A stretch of DNA of 64,000 bases from CBDUXT01 sp965371245 (GCA_965371245.1 CBDUXT010000007.1:1-64000), one strand, 5' to 3'. Numbered from the stretch's first letter, positions 18,897-27,688 are shown. The notes: generated from the letters alone by a model not told the origin. Made by a program: numbers and translations.

Positions 18897-19013
18897 ATGA
18901 AACGCCGCTCAGGGCCGCCAGAAGGGGAATCTCCTGAGAGGAGGAGCGTTTTTGTCAAGAAAGCCAGAATCTTGCGACTTTGCGCGCACACTTTGGCGGT
19001 CTCACGCCATCAG
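18865..19013 (+). promoter_or_regulatory. Upstream cassette site 3, before a LuxR-type gene
   Basis: TAGCCTGTAGAGTGGGCGCC (18865-18884) is followed 100 nt later by GCCAGAATCTTGCGACTTTG, CGCGCACACTTTGG and CACGCCATCAGTAG. The block ends about 45 nt before the regulator start at 19060. The orientation relative to the gene is the same as at site 2. Confidence 0.6.
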
Positions 19014-19059
19014 TAGATTAGAGGGCCGTACGTCCGGCCACGCTGGGAGCAACAGGCAT

Positions 19060-19470
19060 ATGCGCCGGAACCAAACGGACAGTCTTCCCGAGGAACGGCA
19101 GGCTCTCCCGCCCAGGATCTTGCCACGCATCACTTGGAATGGGGAACCGGCCTCTGCATGCTTGAGCCACGAGCAATGGGAGGCGATTGCCTTTTCGCTC
19201 GACCTATCACACCAGCAAGAGCGAATCGTTCGATCTATCGTTGACGGACTCCACGAGCGCGAAATCGGACAGGAGATGCGCATCTCGACCTACACGGTTC
19301 ATAGTCACGTTGTCCGGATGTACCAGAAGATCGGGGTTGCGAGTCGCACTGAACTCATGGTCCGGATCCTGCTTGTAGTGGTTGCACAGGGTTTTCGGAG
19401 CAATCGGGCTCGGTCGAAGGCGGAAAAACACCTGGACTCCGAAGCCCGTGCGGAGCCAAGGGAGGCTTGA
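19060..19470 (+). CDS. LuxR-type HTH transcriptional regulator (second copy)
   Basis: The 136-residue product has a C-terminal LuxR/NarL HTH: LSHQQERIVRSIVDGLHERE, then IGQEMRISTYTVHSHVVRMY and QKIGVASRTELMVRILLVVV. Its close relative is encoded at 9701. It has no sensor domain. The ATG at 19060 is chosen because GGGAGCAACAGGC precedes it; the longer open frame would run through the conserved cassette block. Upstream is cassette site 3; downstream a response regulator gene lies on the opposite strand. It may act with that receiver protein, but this is a guess from proximity. The gap 19471-19713 has no clear gene. Confidence 0.8.
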   Translation: MRRNQTDSLPEERQALPPRILPRITWNGEPASACLSHEQWEAIAFSLDLSHQQERIVRSIVDGLHEREIGQEMRISTYTVHSHVVRMYQKIGVASRTELMVRILLVVVAQGFRSNRARSKAEKHLDSEARAEPREA

Positions 19471-19713
19471 GTGCCCTTCACGCGCGTATCATGGTGCTCG
19501 GGCGACGGGTAGACGTTGAGACCGAAGCCCGGCGAGTTCGGGTCGGAGGTCAACGCGAGATCATCACCGCGGATGAGCGTCGCGGGGGAACGGATCAACC
19601 GCCTGGACCTACCTCCGAACCGCTTCCGAAGACCCAAGACCTCGTCGAGACGGCGGACTCCGTGTCTGGATGACGGCACATCACGCTTTCGCCCAGTTTC
19701 CAGCGTCAATCCA

Positions 19714-20097
19714 TCACCGCACAAGGCCGCTCCTGGCTAGAGCGCGGTCAATCCGCTGCATGAGCACCACCGGCGAAAAAGGTTTGGCCAGGAAATCGAT
19801 GGCGCCACCCGATCTGGCCTTGTCTGGAAGCGCGGAATCCTTCTCGCTGGTCATAAGGATCACGGGAAGATCCAACCTTCGGGCGGACAACTCTCGCAGA
19901 ACATCGAGCCCGGTCATCTCGGGCAGGCGGTAATCAAGAAGTAGACATCCCTTCCGGCCTGCCTGGTACGCCCTCAGGAAGTCCGTAGGGCTTTCGAATG
20001 TCTCTAGGCTGAACTTCTCCGCCCTCGCCACGGCGCGAATCAGCCCAAGGACATGCGGATCGTCATCCACCGCGTACACAATGGGCGGGCTGACCAT
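19714..20097 (-). CDS. Single-domain response regulator (FixJ/CheY-like receiver)
   Basis: The 127-residue product is only a receiver domain. The acidic pocket is VYAVDDDPH near the start, the phospho-acceptor Asp is in LLLDYRLPEM, the conserved Ser/Thr in VILMTSEKD, and the Lys in FLAKPF. The ATG at 20097 follows TAGGAATTCG and gives a receiver of the usual length. No output domain is attached, so it must signal by protein contact, possibly with a stand-alone HTH protein. Cassette site 4 lies about 60 nt upstream. The kinase partner is not in this window. Confidence 0.85.
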   Translation of the reverse strand: MVSPPIVYAVDDDPHVLGLIRAVARAEKFSLETFESPTDFLRAYQAGRKGCLLLDYRLPEMTGLDVLRELSARRLDLPVILMTSEKDSALPDKARSGGAIDFLAKPFSPVVLMQRIDRALARSGLVR

Positions 20098-20156
20098 GGT
20101 TCGAATTCCTAGCCAGAACCGGCGATCGGGGCGCACAGGAATACCTCACTACTACA

Positions 20157-20207
20157 CTGATGGCGCAAGGGCTGGGAAATGTGCGCGAAAAGGCCGGTTC
20201 TTGTTGA
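20157..20207 (-). promoter_or_regulatory. Upstream cassette block, site 4, before the response regulator
   Basis: On the minus strand the block reads CAACAAGAACCGGCCTTTTC, GCGCACATTTCCCAGCCCTT, GCGCCATCAGTGTAGTAGTG. It shares GCGCACA, the CCATCAG end and spacing with sites 1-3. A GTGTACAG..GGGCCGACG stretch further up may be its weakened box. The same interval must also hold the promoter of the divergent ECF sigma gene. Confidence 0.5.
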
Positions 20208-20320
20208 AAGCGTCTCTCCCGCCCTCGGAAGCACGATTTCGGTGGACCAGGTCCTGTCGCAATTCGTCGGCCCATCCTGTACACTGGAGGAGGTCCGTCT
20301 TGTGAAGGGGAGAGCCTCAC

Positions 20321-20893
20321 GTGCCAGAGACGAATTCAGCCGGTTCAGAACCCTCAGCTGCCGTCGCGCTCATGTCCAAGCGGCTGAGCCACCATCAGGG
20401 CACCATCCGACGGTTCATTGCCAGACGGTCGGGCCCCCACGTTCTTCGAGAGACCACGGTGGACGATCTCTACCAGGACACAGTCGTGGTTGCCGTGTCC
20501 AAGGCCGAAGAGTTTGTCCATGGCGACGAGGCGAGCTTCGCAACCTGGTGTTTTGGGATCGCGCGAAACCTTATCAGCTCCACTGTGAGGCGGCAGAAGC
20601 GCTCCGCTGGCAATCGGCGAATCAGGGAGGCCGGTTCGACCGGTCCCGGAGTAAGCGAATCCAAGCTGGGCTTCGCGGGACGAACCCCATCAAGTCTCGC
20701 CGCGCTGGGCGAGTACTCCGTCGCACTTCGCAGCGCGATCGACGAGCTCCCGGAGCACTATCAAGAAGCGCTCATCGGTAACAGAATCGAAGAGCGACCG
20801 ATGAAAGAGGTCGCGGAAGGGCTGGGACGCTCACGGGCTGCCACCTGCCGGATCGTTCATCGCGCGATCGACGCTATAGAATTGGAGGAGTAG
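20321..20893 (+). CDS. ECF-type RNA polymerase sigma factor
   Basis: The 190-residue product shows sigma region 2 (VDDLYQDTVVVAVSKAEEF, FATWCFGIARNLISSTVRRQ) and region 4 (LPEHYQEALIGNRIEERPMK, EVAEGLGRSRAATCRIVHRA). It should direct RNA polymerase to a small stress or signal regulon. The GTG start is preceded by GAAGGGGAGA. It ends 4 nt before the Ser/Thr kinase gene. This is the ECF-kinase pairing common in Planctomycetota, where the kinase is thought to control the sigma factor instead of a classical anti-sigma factor. Confidence 0.9.
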   Translation: MPETNSAGSEPSAAVALMSKRLSHHQGTIRRFIARRSGPHVLRETTVDDLYQDTVVVAVSKAEEFVHGDEASFATWCFGIARNLISSTVRRQKRSAGNRRIREAGSTGPGVSESKLGFAGRTPSSLAALGEYSVALRSAIDELPEHYQEALIGNRIEERPMKEVAEGLGRSRAATCRIVHRAIDAIELEE

Positions 20894-20897
20894 GGCC

Positions 20898-23471
20898 ATG
20901 GTCTCACCGGACGAATCAAACGATCGCCTCGGTGACGCGGCGGCGGACTACCTCAGCCGGGTTGACCTAGGCGAAACGCCGGACAGAGAGTCCCTCCTTG
21001 CCGAGTATCCCGATGTCGCCGAAGGATTGATCAAGTTCTTCAAGAAGCTGGACCGGTTCGATAAAGAGTTGGCGCGGGCGAAGGCCGCGGCTAAGGCTGA
21101 TGGAATCGGTTCTTTCTTGGACTCGTCCGTGCCAGCCGCATCGAGCGGGGCGCGCTGGTCCGGCTCAGGCCGGCCCGCAATCAACGGCTTCAAGCTCTTT
21201 GAGGAGCTCGGCGGTGGAAGCCAGGGCGTTGTCTACAAGGCAACCCAGTTGGGGACCAATCGAACCGTCGCGTTGAAAGTCGTCCGTGGTGGGTTGTTCG
21301 CCTCACCGGACGCACGCCGCCGCTTTGCGAGGGAGGTGGAGCTCATCGCCCGTCTCACCCACCCCAACATTGTGGCCGTCCACGATTGCGGCCAGTCAAC
21401 GGGTTATGATTACTATGCGATGGAGTACATCGACGGCGAGTCTCTCGACACCTACTCGTCTTCGCGACATCTCGAAGTAGCCGAGACGGTCCGGCTGTTT
21501 CATTCCATCTGCCGTGCCGTCGGGTACGCCCACCAGAACGGGGTCATCCACAGGGATCTGAAACCATCGAACGTGATTATCGACAAGGAGGGGCAGGCCC
21601 ACATCCTGGACTTCGGGCTGGCCAAGCCCACCGATGACGCAGCGGCGCCGATCAGCACCGCCGTCACTCAGCCGGGCGACTTCGCGGGCACCTGGTTCTA
21701 CGCCTCCCCGGAGCAGGCACGAAAGGATCCCAGAGCCGTTGACGTTCGTAGCGACGTTTATTCGCTCGGCGTAATGCTCTACGAAATGCTCACCGACACC
21801 CTGCCCTACCCCCTCATGGACGAACCCGCGGAGAGCATCGCTAAGCACATCTGCCACACCGCCCCCACGCGTCCGTCGCTGATTCGACGCGATATCGATG
21901 ATGACCTCGAGACCATCATCCTTGTAGCGCTAAACAAGGATCCGGACCGCCGGTACCAGTCCGGGGCGCAGTTTTCAAAGGACGTGGCGCATTACTTGGC
22001 GGGCGAGGTGATCGATGCCAAGCGCGACAGCCATTCGTACGTGCTGCGCAAGACGATACAGCGCCATCGCGTGCCCGTTGCCGCTGCTGGCATCGCTGTC
22101 ACCGCTCTGATCCTCTTCACGGTAACGATCTCCATCCTGTACGCGCGCGCCGTGACGGCCCAGGCCACAACCACAGCGCGCATGGAGGTGGTCCGAAGCG
22201 CGGAAGGGTTCATGATTGACAAGCTGGCTAACCACGACTGGTCGGTAAACCGCGTCGCGGAGTTCGCCGAGGCCTACCCCAATCTTCCGGAGGTGCGGGC
22301 GTGGGCGCTCGAGCCGACGGAAGTGCCCGTGGACCTCTTCGCGCGCGTTGTTGCTGGCCTTCCTGAAGACATCGTGGAGAAGATTCGCGCGGGCGAGGGT
22401 CCTGGCTTCGATCTGGCTGCCGGGTGGCTCAGGGACCATGACACCGAACTTGAGGGAATCATCGAGCGTTCACAAACCTCTCGATTCACGTTTGGGGTCC
22501 AACGCACAGCCGACACAGGACTGGCGCTGTCACATATTCCAACGGGTCTCGGGCCCACTTCCAGGCTCTGTGATGCCCTCGTGGCACGGGCGCTAAACGC
22601 CCACTTCGACGATCGCACACTACGCGCCGTTGGCAGTCTCGAGGCGGCCCGTTCGATCGCGCAAGACCTCGGCGATGGCAGCCTGCTTCTCCATCGGATC
22701 TTCTCCACGACCATCCGGGAACGCATCTGCGACGCCGCGTTGGCGATGATGAGTCCTGTAGCGGATGAACAGGTGCCGTCGGCATACGTAGACTGGGTTC
22801 TTAGTGACCCGCCGTTCGTTGAGTTCCGGCCGGCGATGACCTTACAGCGCCTTCGCATAACGCAGATTATCGAGGAGGCGTCGTTTGGGCACCGCCAAGG
22901 CGGAGCCCCCAGGCTCGATCTTGCCACGTTACGCGATCAGCTCTCACCCATCTACGACGAATCCGATGAAGCGCTTGAGCGCTTGCGGGCAGTGGCTGAG
23001 AGTACCTCACCCATGGAGTTGCTTGAGATCTTTGACGCCTACATCTTAGATGTAGAGACCTGGGACGCGATCCCGTGGCTGACTCTGAAGAAGCAGACCG
23101 ACCAGGTGCATGCACAGGCGTCGAGCCGTCTCGCCTGGAATCTGATCGGTCCGGCTCTGGGAAACCACAAACTGGCGTTTCGCGGCCGGGCTCGGGGCAA
23201 CGCAAGACGCGCCGCGATGGTTCTGTTCGGACACGTCTCGCGTTACCGTCACCGTCAGGGCCGTTGGCCAAATCGACTCGTGGACGCGGTCGAAGACCAC
23301 CGACGGCATCTGCTTATCGACCCGGTCGCCGGCCAACCCTTCGTCTATCGACTCAATAACGGATACCCCACCCTTTACTCTGTGAATGAGGATCGAGTCG
23401 ATGACGGCGGCATCAACGGCCCCTGGGGGACTCCCGGAACCGACGTCGTGTTCTTCCCCATGTCTCCCTGA
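20898..23471 (+). CDS. Membrane-anchored Ser/Thr protein kinase, paired with ECF sigma factor
   Basis: The 857-residue product has a short acidic N-terminal region. A Hanks-type kinase domain spans about residues 95-370: Gly loop GGGSQGVVYKAT, VALKVV lysine, HRDLKPSN (about 218-225), DFGLAKP (about 239), and SPEQAR in the APE position. All catalytic residues are present. One membrane helix follows (VPVAAAGIAVTALILFTVTI, about 395-415). The C-terminal 440 residues form an unrecognised helical sensor part, ending in a region like those of other planctomycete membrane proteins (DPVAGQPFVYRLNNGYPTLY). It should phosphorylate a cytoplasmic target, probably the adjacent sigma factor. Confidence 0.9.
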   Translation: MVSPDESNDRLGDAAADYLSRVDLGETPDRESLLAEYPDVAEGLIKFFKKLDRFDKELARAKAAAKADGIGSFLDSSVPAASSGARWSGSGRPAINGFKLFEELGGGSQGVVYKATQLGTNRTVALKVVRGGLFASPDARRRFAREVELIARLTHPNIVAVHDCGQSTGYDYYAMEYIDGESLDTYSSSRHLEVAETVRLFHSICRAVGYAHQNGVIHRDLKPSNVIIDKEGQAHILDFGLAKPTDDAAAPISTAVTQPGDFAGTWFYASPEQARKDPRAVDVRSDVYSLGVMLYEMLTDTLPYPLMDEPAESIAKHICHTAPTRPSLIRRDIDDDLETIILVALNKDPDRRYQSGAQFSKDVAHYLAGEVIDAKRDSHSYVLRKTIQRHRVPVAAAGIAVTALILFTVTISILYARAVTAQATTTARMEVVRSAEGFMIDKLANHDWSVNRVAEFAEAYPNLPEVRAWALEPTEVPVDLFARVVAGLPEDIVEKIRAGEGPGFDLAAGWLRDHDTELEGIIERSQTSRFTFGVQRTADTGLALSHIPTGLGPTSRLCDALVARALNAHFDDRTLRAVGSLEAARSIAQDLGDGSLLLHRIFSTTIRERICDAALAMMSPVADEQVPSAYVDWVLSDPPFVEFRPAMTLQRLRITQIIEEASFGHRQGGAPRLDLATLRDQLSPIYDESDEALERLRAVAESTSPMELLEIFDAYILDVETWDAIPWLTLKKQTDQVHAQASSRLAWNLIGPALGNHKLAFRGRARGNARRAAMVLFGHVSRYRHRQGRWPNRLVDAVEDHRRHLLIDPVAGQPFVYRLNNGYPTLYSVNEDRVDDGGINGPWGTPGTDVVFFPMSP

Positions 23472-23475
23472 GAAA

Positions 23476-23516
23476 AGGGTGTAAGCGCATGGCCCTGGAG
23501 CCCCAGGGCACACCCT
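23476..23516. terminator. Hairpin between convergent genes
   Basis: AGGGTGT pairs with ACACCCT, and inside it GCCCTGG pairs with CCAGGGC. It lies in the 65-bp gap between the kinase gene and the convergent small secreted protein gene and could stop transcription from both sides. Confidence 0.6.
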
Positions 23517-23536
23517 CCGATGCCCCCCACGTCACG

Positions 23537-23866
23537 TCATGAGGTTGAACCGCACGGGCAGGTCACTTCGGTCGTTCCGCTGGGGCATTCTTTGGTCTGA
23601 TAGATGTCGCAGTAGCCAGCCCCCTCGCAACAGAGTACTCCGCCGCCTTCTGGGTCGGACAACCGCCTCTCGATCCCCTTGCCTCCGTCCAGGAGCGGCG
23701 AGAAGTTGCCCACATCCGTCTGACCGCTAAGAACGAAGCTCACCATCGAGCCGCTCAGCTCGTTGACGCCCGCGGATCCAAGAATGTCACTCGGTTGGCA
23801 CACAGAACCCAAACCAAGAAGACCGACAGCCGACAGACTTAAAGCGAAACCCTTTCCTGCAAACAT
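23537..23866 (-). CDS. Small secreted Cys-rich protein
   Basis: The 109-residue product starts MFAGKGFALSLSAVGLLGLG, a signal peptide that could end in a lipobox near SVC. The tail carries eight or so Cys residues (CCEGAGYCDIYQTKEC, EVTCPCGSTS). The ATG at 23866 follows AAGAAGGAG. The gene is convergent to the kinase. No family recognised. Between 23867 and 24322 no further gene is supported. Confidence 0.55.
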   Translation of the reverse strand: MFAGKGFALSLSAVGLLGLGSVCQPSDILGSAGVNELSGSMVSFVLSGQTDVGNFSPLLDGGKGIERRLSDPEGGGVLCCEGAGYCDIYQTKECPSGTTEVTCPCGSTS

Positions 23867-24322
23867 CACATGACTCCTTCTTTCGCGCGCAAAGCGGGCA
23901 CGTTGCCCCAACGCGGCGCGTCGGGCCAAGCAACGGTTCCCTATTGCGAGGTGTGTTCTGGCGTTTCGGCCCCCAGGCACCGACCACGCGGCCCCCGAAT
24001 CCTTCGAGGTGCGCACACCGATGGCCCACCGCGCCGAGCGCAGGGTCACGGCGCTTTGCCGACCCACGCTACGAAACGGAAGTCATCACCGATGTGGTTG
24101 GCGCTCTTAGAGGTCTCTCGCTCTCTATGTTATTGATGGTAGAAGGCGCCCAGACCGTGCGCGCATCTTCAAGAAATTGTCCTGTCTCCTGCGAGCGCGC
24201 GGGTTGATGTCCCGCGTGCGATCCCTCGAGTGGTCCGGCCCAACGCATGCAGGATCCCGCGAAGCATCGTTGACCGTGAAGAGACCAGCCCAAGAGGCCG
24301 CATCGAGCGAGTGTGCGAGAGC

Positions 24323-24436
24323 ATGAGCCAGGGCACGAGGAGGAATACCAGGAAGAAACGAAGCCAAGGTCGACCGCGTGAGGCTACGACGTTCGTACAG
24401 CGAAGCTCGTGCAACGCAAAGCCGCCGTCAAGCTAG
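24323..24436 (+). pseudogene. N-terminal remnant of a third LuxR-type regulator gene
   Basis: The 37-codon frame MSQGTRRNTRKKRSQGRPRE.. matches the first 37 residues of the regulator at 9701 (GRPR(E/D)ATTF, RRSS, PSS). DNA identity continues to TCAAGCTA, where the intact gene reads on but here TAG appears. No HTH follows in any frame up to 24684, so the DNA-binding part is lost. A GTTGGCGC box at 24097-24104 may be a degenerate upstream cassette. Confidence 0.65.
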
Positions 24437-24684
24437 AGGCGACCCTTCCGGCAGGCACCGCCGCCTGCAACCCTCCGCCAGAAAACTCAGCGCACTCCGT
24501 GATTCCTGGCCGGGTTCGACGCTTGGTAATCAGCGGGCGGCGCAAGTCAGCCCTGAGCGTGAGGCTGTTGCCGCGACGCACCTGATTGAGGCTCAGTTCG
24601 ACAAGCGATGTGCCGACGAGCGACTCAACTTGCGAGCGCGACAGCCGTTTGTCCAAGTCCGGGATTGACCGGCGGGAGAATAAC

Positions 24685-25560
24685 ATGGTTCGTAACACGA
24701 CGAGTGTAGCGGTCTATTGGGATTTCGAGAACGTACATTTGGCTCTGCGCGATGCGGACAAGAGCAAGCCAGCCCAGGCCGGAAAGTACGGGAAGGAGTT
24801 GGCGTTGGTCAAGATTGCGCCCGTCATGCGATACTTTGAATCGCTCGGCGACGTCGTCGTGCACAAGGCCTTTGCGGACTGGCGTCGTTTCTCGTGCTAT
24901 CAGTGGTCGTGCCTCAAGCACAGCATCGACCTGGTGCAGCTGTTCCCACCTGGACGGCATGCCAAGAACGGCGCTGACATCCGCCTTGCGGTCGAGGCCA
25001 TCGATGATGTCTCTCGTCTGAGTCATATCTCACGGGTCGTCATTCTCGGGGGAGACAGCGACTTCATCCCGCTTGCGCAAAAGCTCCGCCAGCTCGGCAA
25101 GACTGTGATTGGGATCGCCGTGCGGGAATCCACGAACGAATACTGGCCGCATGCCTGTAGTGAATTCAGGTACTACCGTTCGCTGCTAGACGACAACACT
25201 GCGGGCACCGGCAACGGAAGCGTGAAACGACAGCCCAGCGACTCCGCGACGAGCGCAGAGAAACTCGTGGCCGCAGCCGTGCGTGCTGCGCGAGGATCGT
25301 CTTCAGGCGACTGGGTAACCGCGTCGTCCGTGGGCCACGAACTCGGCCAGATTTACGCAGGCTTTGATTCAAGAAACTTCGGATGTCGATCACTTGTGGA
25401 CATGCTGAAATCATGTGTCATCGTCGAGGTTCGTAAGAGCGGCGACGCCGTGTCCGTGCGCCTTCGGGAATCTGCATCCAAGACGAAAAACGGAAGTGGT
25501 CACGCAGCAAGCCAGGTCAGACTAAACGACGAAGCTCAGGCCGAAAGAAGCGTTGCGTGA
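24685..25560 (+). CDS. NYN-domain RNase-like protein with LOTUS/OST-HTH domain
   Basis: The 291-residue product carries a PIN-like NYN nuclease domain at its N-terminus. The acidic residues are visible in VYWDFENVH, KNGADIRLAVEAIDD and ILGGDSDFIPL. Residues about 190-265 (SAEKLVAAAVRAAR.., VGHELGQIYAGFDSRNFGCR) fit a LOTUS/OST-HTH fold that binds RNA. It is thus a likely RNA-binding endoribonuclease, as in bacterial LabA/Limkain-like proteins. The ATG at 24685 follows GGCGGGAGAA. It stands alone; the palindromic repeat region begins directly after it. Confidence 0.85.
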   Translation: MVRNTTSVAVYWDFENVHLALRDADKSKPAQAGKYGKELALVKIAPVMRYFESLGDVVVHKAFADWRRFSCYQWSCLKHSIDLVQLFPPGRHAKNGADIRLAVEAIDDVSRLSHISRVVILGGDSDFIPLAQKLRQLGKTVIGIAVRESTNEYWPHACSEFRYYRSLLDDNTAGTGNGSVKRQPSDSATSAEKLVAAAVRAARGSSSGDWVTASSVGHELGQIYAGFDSRNFGCRSLVDMLKSCVIVEVRKSGDAVSVRLRESASKTKNGSGHAASQVRLNDEAQAERSVA

Positions 25561-25617
25561 ACTACGCGATTCGCCAGGCAGATGCATCGGCCCTAAGCCA
25601 CTCGTACCGACTTAAGA

Positions 25618-25642
25618 CAACGACGTGGAATCCACGTCGTTG
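25618..25642. repeat. Perfect 12-bp inverted repeat
   Basis: CAACGACGTGGA and TCCACGTCGTTG flank a single A. It follows the NYN gene by 57 nt and may end its transcript or be a protein-binding palindrome. No T tract is present. Confidence 0.7.
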
Positions 25643-25649
25643 CGAACAG

Positions 25650-25870
25650 CTCCAGACCTCGGGGAGCCCGTCCGCAGGCGGGGCCAGCGGCACACCCTTT
25701 CGGCCGTCGCCGACTCGCTTCGCTCGGTCCGGGCGAGCGACGGCCGAAAGGGTCCCGAGCCGCAGGCCGTCAGCAAAGCCTGTTCTGTAAGCAGCGCATG
25801 CGTACTCGTTTGCTCTGAGATTTCCGCAAGGGCGGGTCACGGTTTTTTCCTGGCACGAGGGAGCCTCTGG
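25650..25870 (+). repeat. Dispersed palindromic intergenic repeat, copy 2
   Basis: This aligns with 2286-2500. Here the core is a perfect 17-bp inverted repeat, ACCCTTTCGGCCGTCGC against GCGACGGCCGAAAGGGT, with an inner CGCTCG/CGAGCG hairpin. Direct repeats CCCG(T/AG)CCGCAGGC flank the stem. The better pairing in this copy suggests it is the less decayed one. Confidence 0.75.
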
Positions 25871-25950
25871 GTATGCCTCGAGTGGAATCGCCGCTGAAGG
25901 CCGGTTTGCGTCTCTTGGTACTTGCCCCTGCCGGCTGATCTGTGCCATGA

Positions 25951-27339
25951 TCACGTCATGGACAAATTCAACCCGTATACAGACTCCCTCGACGAGTACG
26001 CTAGGTTTCGTGCTGCCCTGATGGAGAGCGTGACATCCGTGACCGACTCGCTGCGCGCTATTGGCGATGAGCTTGCCGCGGCCAACGAGACCGGTGAGGC
26101 GTGCTTCTTTGAGCATATGGCCGGGGCCGTGCAGCTGTTCGCCACCCGTTGGGCCGCCGGCCAGCAGACCTTTTCAACCAGGTCCGTGATCAAACGGTCA
26201 AGTGGTTTGTTCGACGCGGACGTCGGCTGGCGTTGACGGCTATCGCCTGCAGCTCGCCGTAGCATCGCCTGGGCACGATCCTCGTCGGCCTGCGACACGA
26301 AGCGCCAGAGCGACTGGCGAACCACCGTAACAAACAAGCCGCACGGATTACGTGTGGCTACCCGCAGCGCATGCTGCGCCGCCGCGAAGAACCGTAGCCG
26401 CGACGCAGGGCAATCCGCCGCGAGCCCGACTTCCACCGCCCTCCGAAATCGCAGCATCAGCCGATCGGGATCACGCAGCTCTTTTATCGACAATGAACGG
26501 AGCGCGTTCGACGGAGCGACCTCTGGTTTCGGTTGATTCGCCGTAGGCACCACGGACGGTTCTTGGTTCTTAGGATCCGTAAGGAGTTCTTGTTTCTTAA
26601 TAGGGGGTGGCGATTTGGTGCTGTTTTCGCTCCGGCGGGGTGGCGATTCGGTGTCGGGGCCGCGCCACTGCGTGTTCACCCGTACCGCGGACCCGTGTCG
26701 TCGTGTCCACCTGTAGGTTGCCCGATCCTTTTCCATCCAGCCGAGCGGTACGACGGTAGCGGCGGCCCGTTTCACCGTGCGAACATCCAGGCCAAAGAGC
26801 TCCGCGACGAAGCGTATCGAGCAGCGGCCGCGTGAGTTGAACTCGCCGCCGGCCCGCACGTGACAACAACGAATCGTGATACCGAGCATGTATGCGACAA
26901 CGGCAGTCGACCCTCCAGCCGCCAGGTACCGCAACGCCTGGCGCGGCACGGGGATAGTACCGCGACGTGAGATACGGGCCGCCATATCGCGTGCTTGCCG
27001 GCCGAGTTCCACGCATGCCTTCAGTTCCACACGGCCATCTTTCTGCCGCAGGAGTCCGACTCGTTCGAGTTGTGCGAGGGCGGCGCGCACCTGCGACGCG
27101 CGAGCACAGCGGACCAGCAACTGAAGCTCCAGAACGACGGTGTCCCGCCAAAGCCCCTCACCACGCTTGGTTTCCTGGAGGCTCGCAACCTTCCGGCGCT
27201 CAGCGACCTCGTGAAGGCCAAGAAACACGCGAAAGCCAAGCCACGACAGCTCGCGCGACTTGTATGCACACCAGGCGGCGCACAGGTGATCAATGGACAA
27301 TAACCGATAGCCACCCTGCGGTTTTGTGACGTGTGCCAT
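25951..27339 (-). CDS. Winged-helix replication-initiator-like protein
   Basis: The 462-residue product starts MAHVTKPQGGYRLLSIDHLC after GGGGGGAAT. Its N-terminal half has two HTH-like segments (QVRAALAQLERVGLLRQKDG, then FVAELFGLDVRTVKRAAATV with VPLGWMEKD), a layout seen in plasmid and ICE initiator or regulator proteins. The C-terminal third is low-complexity and basic. The gene diverges from parA across a 350-bp region, a common layout for plasmid maintenance modules. The last 280 bp overlap a plus-strand frame that also looks coding, so the real C-terminus may be shorter. An initiator role is inferred, not shown. Confidence 0.6.
   Translation of the reverse strand: MAHVTKPQGGYRLLSIDHLCAAWCAYKSRELSWLGFRVFLGLHEVAERRKVASLQETKRGEGLWRDTVVLELQLLVRCARASQVRAALAQLERVGLLRQKDGRVELKACVELGRQARDMAARISRRGTIPVPRQALRYLAAGGSTAVVAYMLGITIRCCHVRAGGEFNSRGRCSIRFVAELFGLDVRTVKRAAATVVPLGWMEKDRATYRWTRRHGSAVRVNTQWRGPDTESPPRRSENSTKSPPPIKKQELLTDPKNQEPSVVPTANQPKPEVAPSNALRSLSIKELRDPDRLMLRFRRAVEVGLAADCPASRLRFFAAAQHALRVATRNPCGLFVTVVRQSLWRFVSQADEDRAQAMLRRAAGDSRQRQPTSASNKPLDRLITDLVEKVCWPAAQRVANSCTAPAICSKKHASPVSLAAASSSPIARSESVTDVTLSIRAARNLAYSSRESVYGLNLSMT
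25958..26236 (+). CDS. Small acidic helical protein, antisense to the initiator-like gene's end
   Basis: The 92-residue frame (MDKFNPYTDSLDEYARFRAA.., IGDELAAANETGEACFFEHM) has the amphipathic pattern and G/C-rich third positions of a real gene, while the overlapping minus frame is Ser/Ala-rich like a shadow. There is no clear ribosome binding site, which keeps confidence low. Confidence 0.4.
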   Translation: MDKFNPYTDSLDEYARFRAALMESVTSVTDSLRAIGDELAAANETGEACFFEHMAGAVQLFATRWAAGQQTFSTRSVIKRSSGLFDADVGWR

Positions 27340-27688
27340 GCGATTCCCCCCGTTGATGGTGTCGCCGGTGAGGCATTGACGAGGAACGCGACGGGCGCCG
27401 ATTGTTCTTGACGCAGGGAACCGGTGTGCTACGGTGAGGTTGCGGCTTCTGGCCGCGTGCAAACTACCTATTCCTGCGGCAGGTTCAGGGCGCGGTCTTG
27501 CTTTGTCCTGGCCTGTCTCGGGGATTTTCTCCTGAGCTATCCCCTCCAGCGTGTTGTTAAACCAAACGCCTCCACCATACGATGCTGGCAGAAATGCGCA
27601 AGTGTTTTTTTGCGTACAGGCCGGCATGCAAGCATGCTCGCCAACAAAAAGGCTTGCGCTATTGCTCGTTTCGTGTCATAGCTGGGCC
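27340..27688. promoter_or_regulatory. Divergent intergenic region of the initiator-parA pair
   Basis: There is no gene. It holds GCATGCAAGCATGC at about 27625, an inverted pair TGCGCAAG/CTTGCGC around 27596 and 27655, and TTGCGC-N16-TCATAG just before parA. These are candidates for ParA autoregulation or a centromere-like site. Confidence 0.35.

Noticed and set aside
20179..20781. A 200-codon plus frame across the cassette block and sigma gene
   Set aside because: It overlaps the real ECF sigma gene in another frame; the block is explained by the repeat family.
23980..24030. GTGCGCACA as a further cassette block
   Set aside because: Only the seven-base core fits; flanks do not match the other sites.
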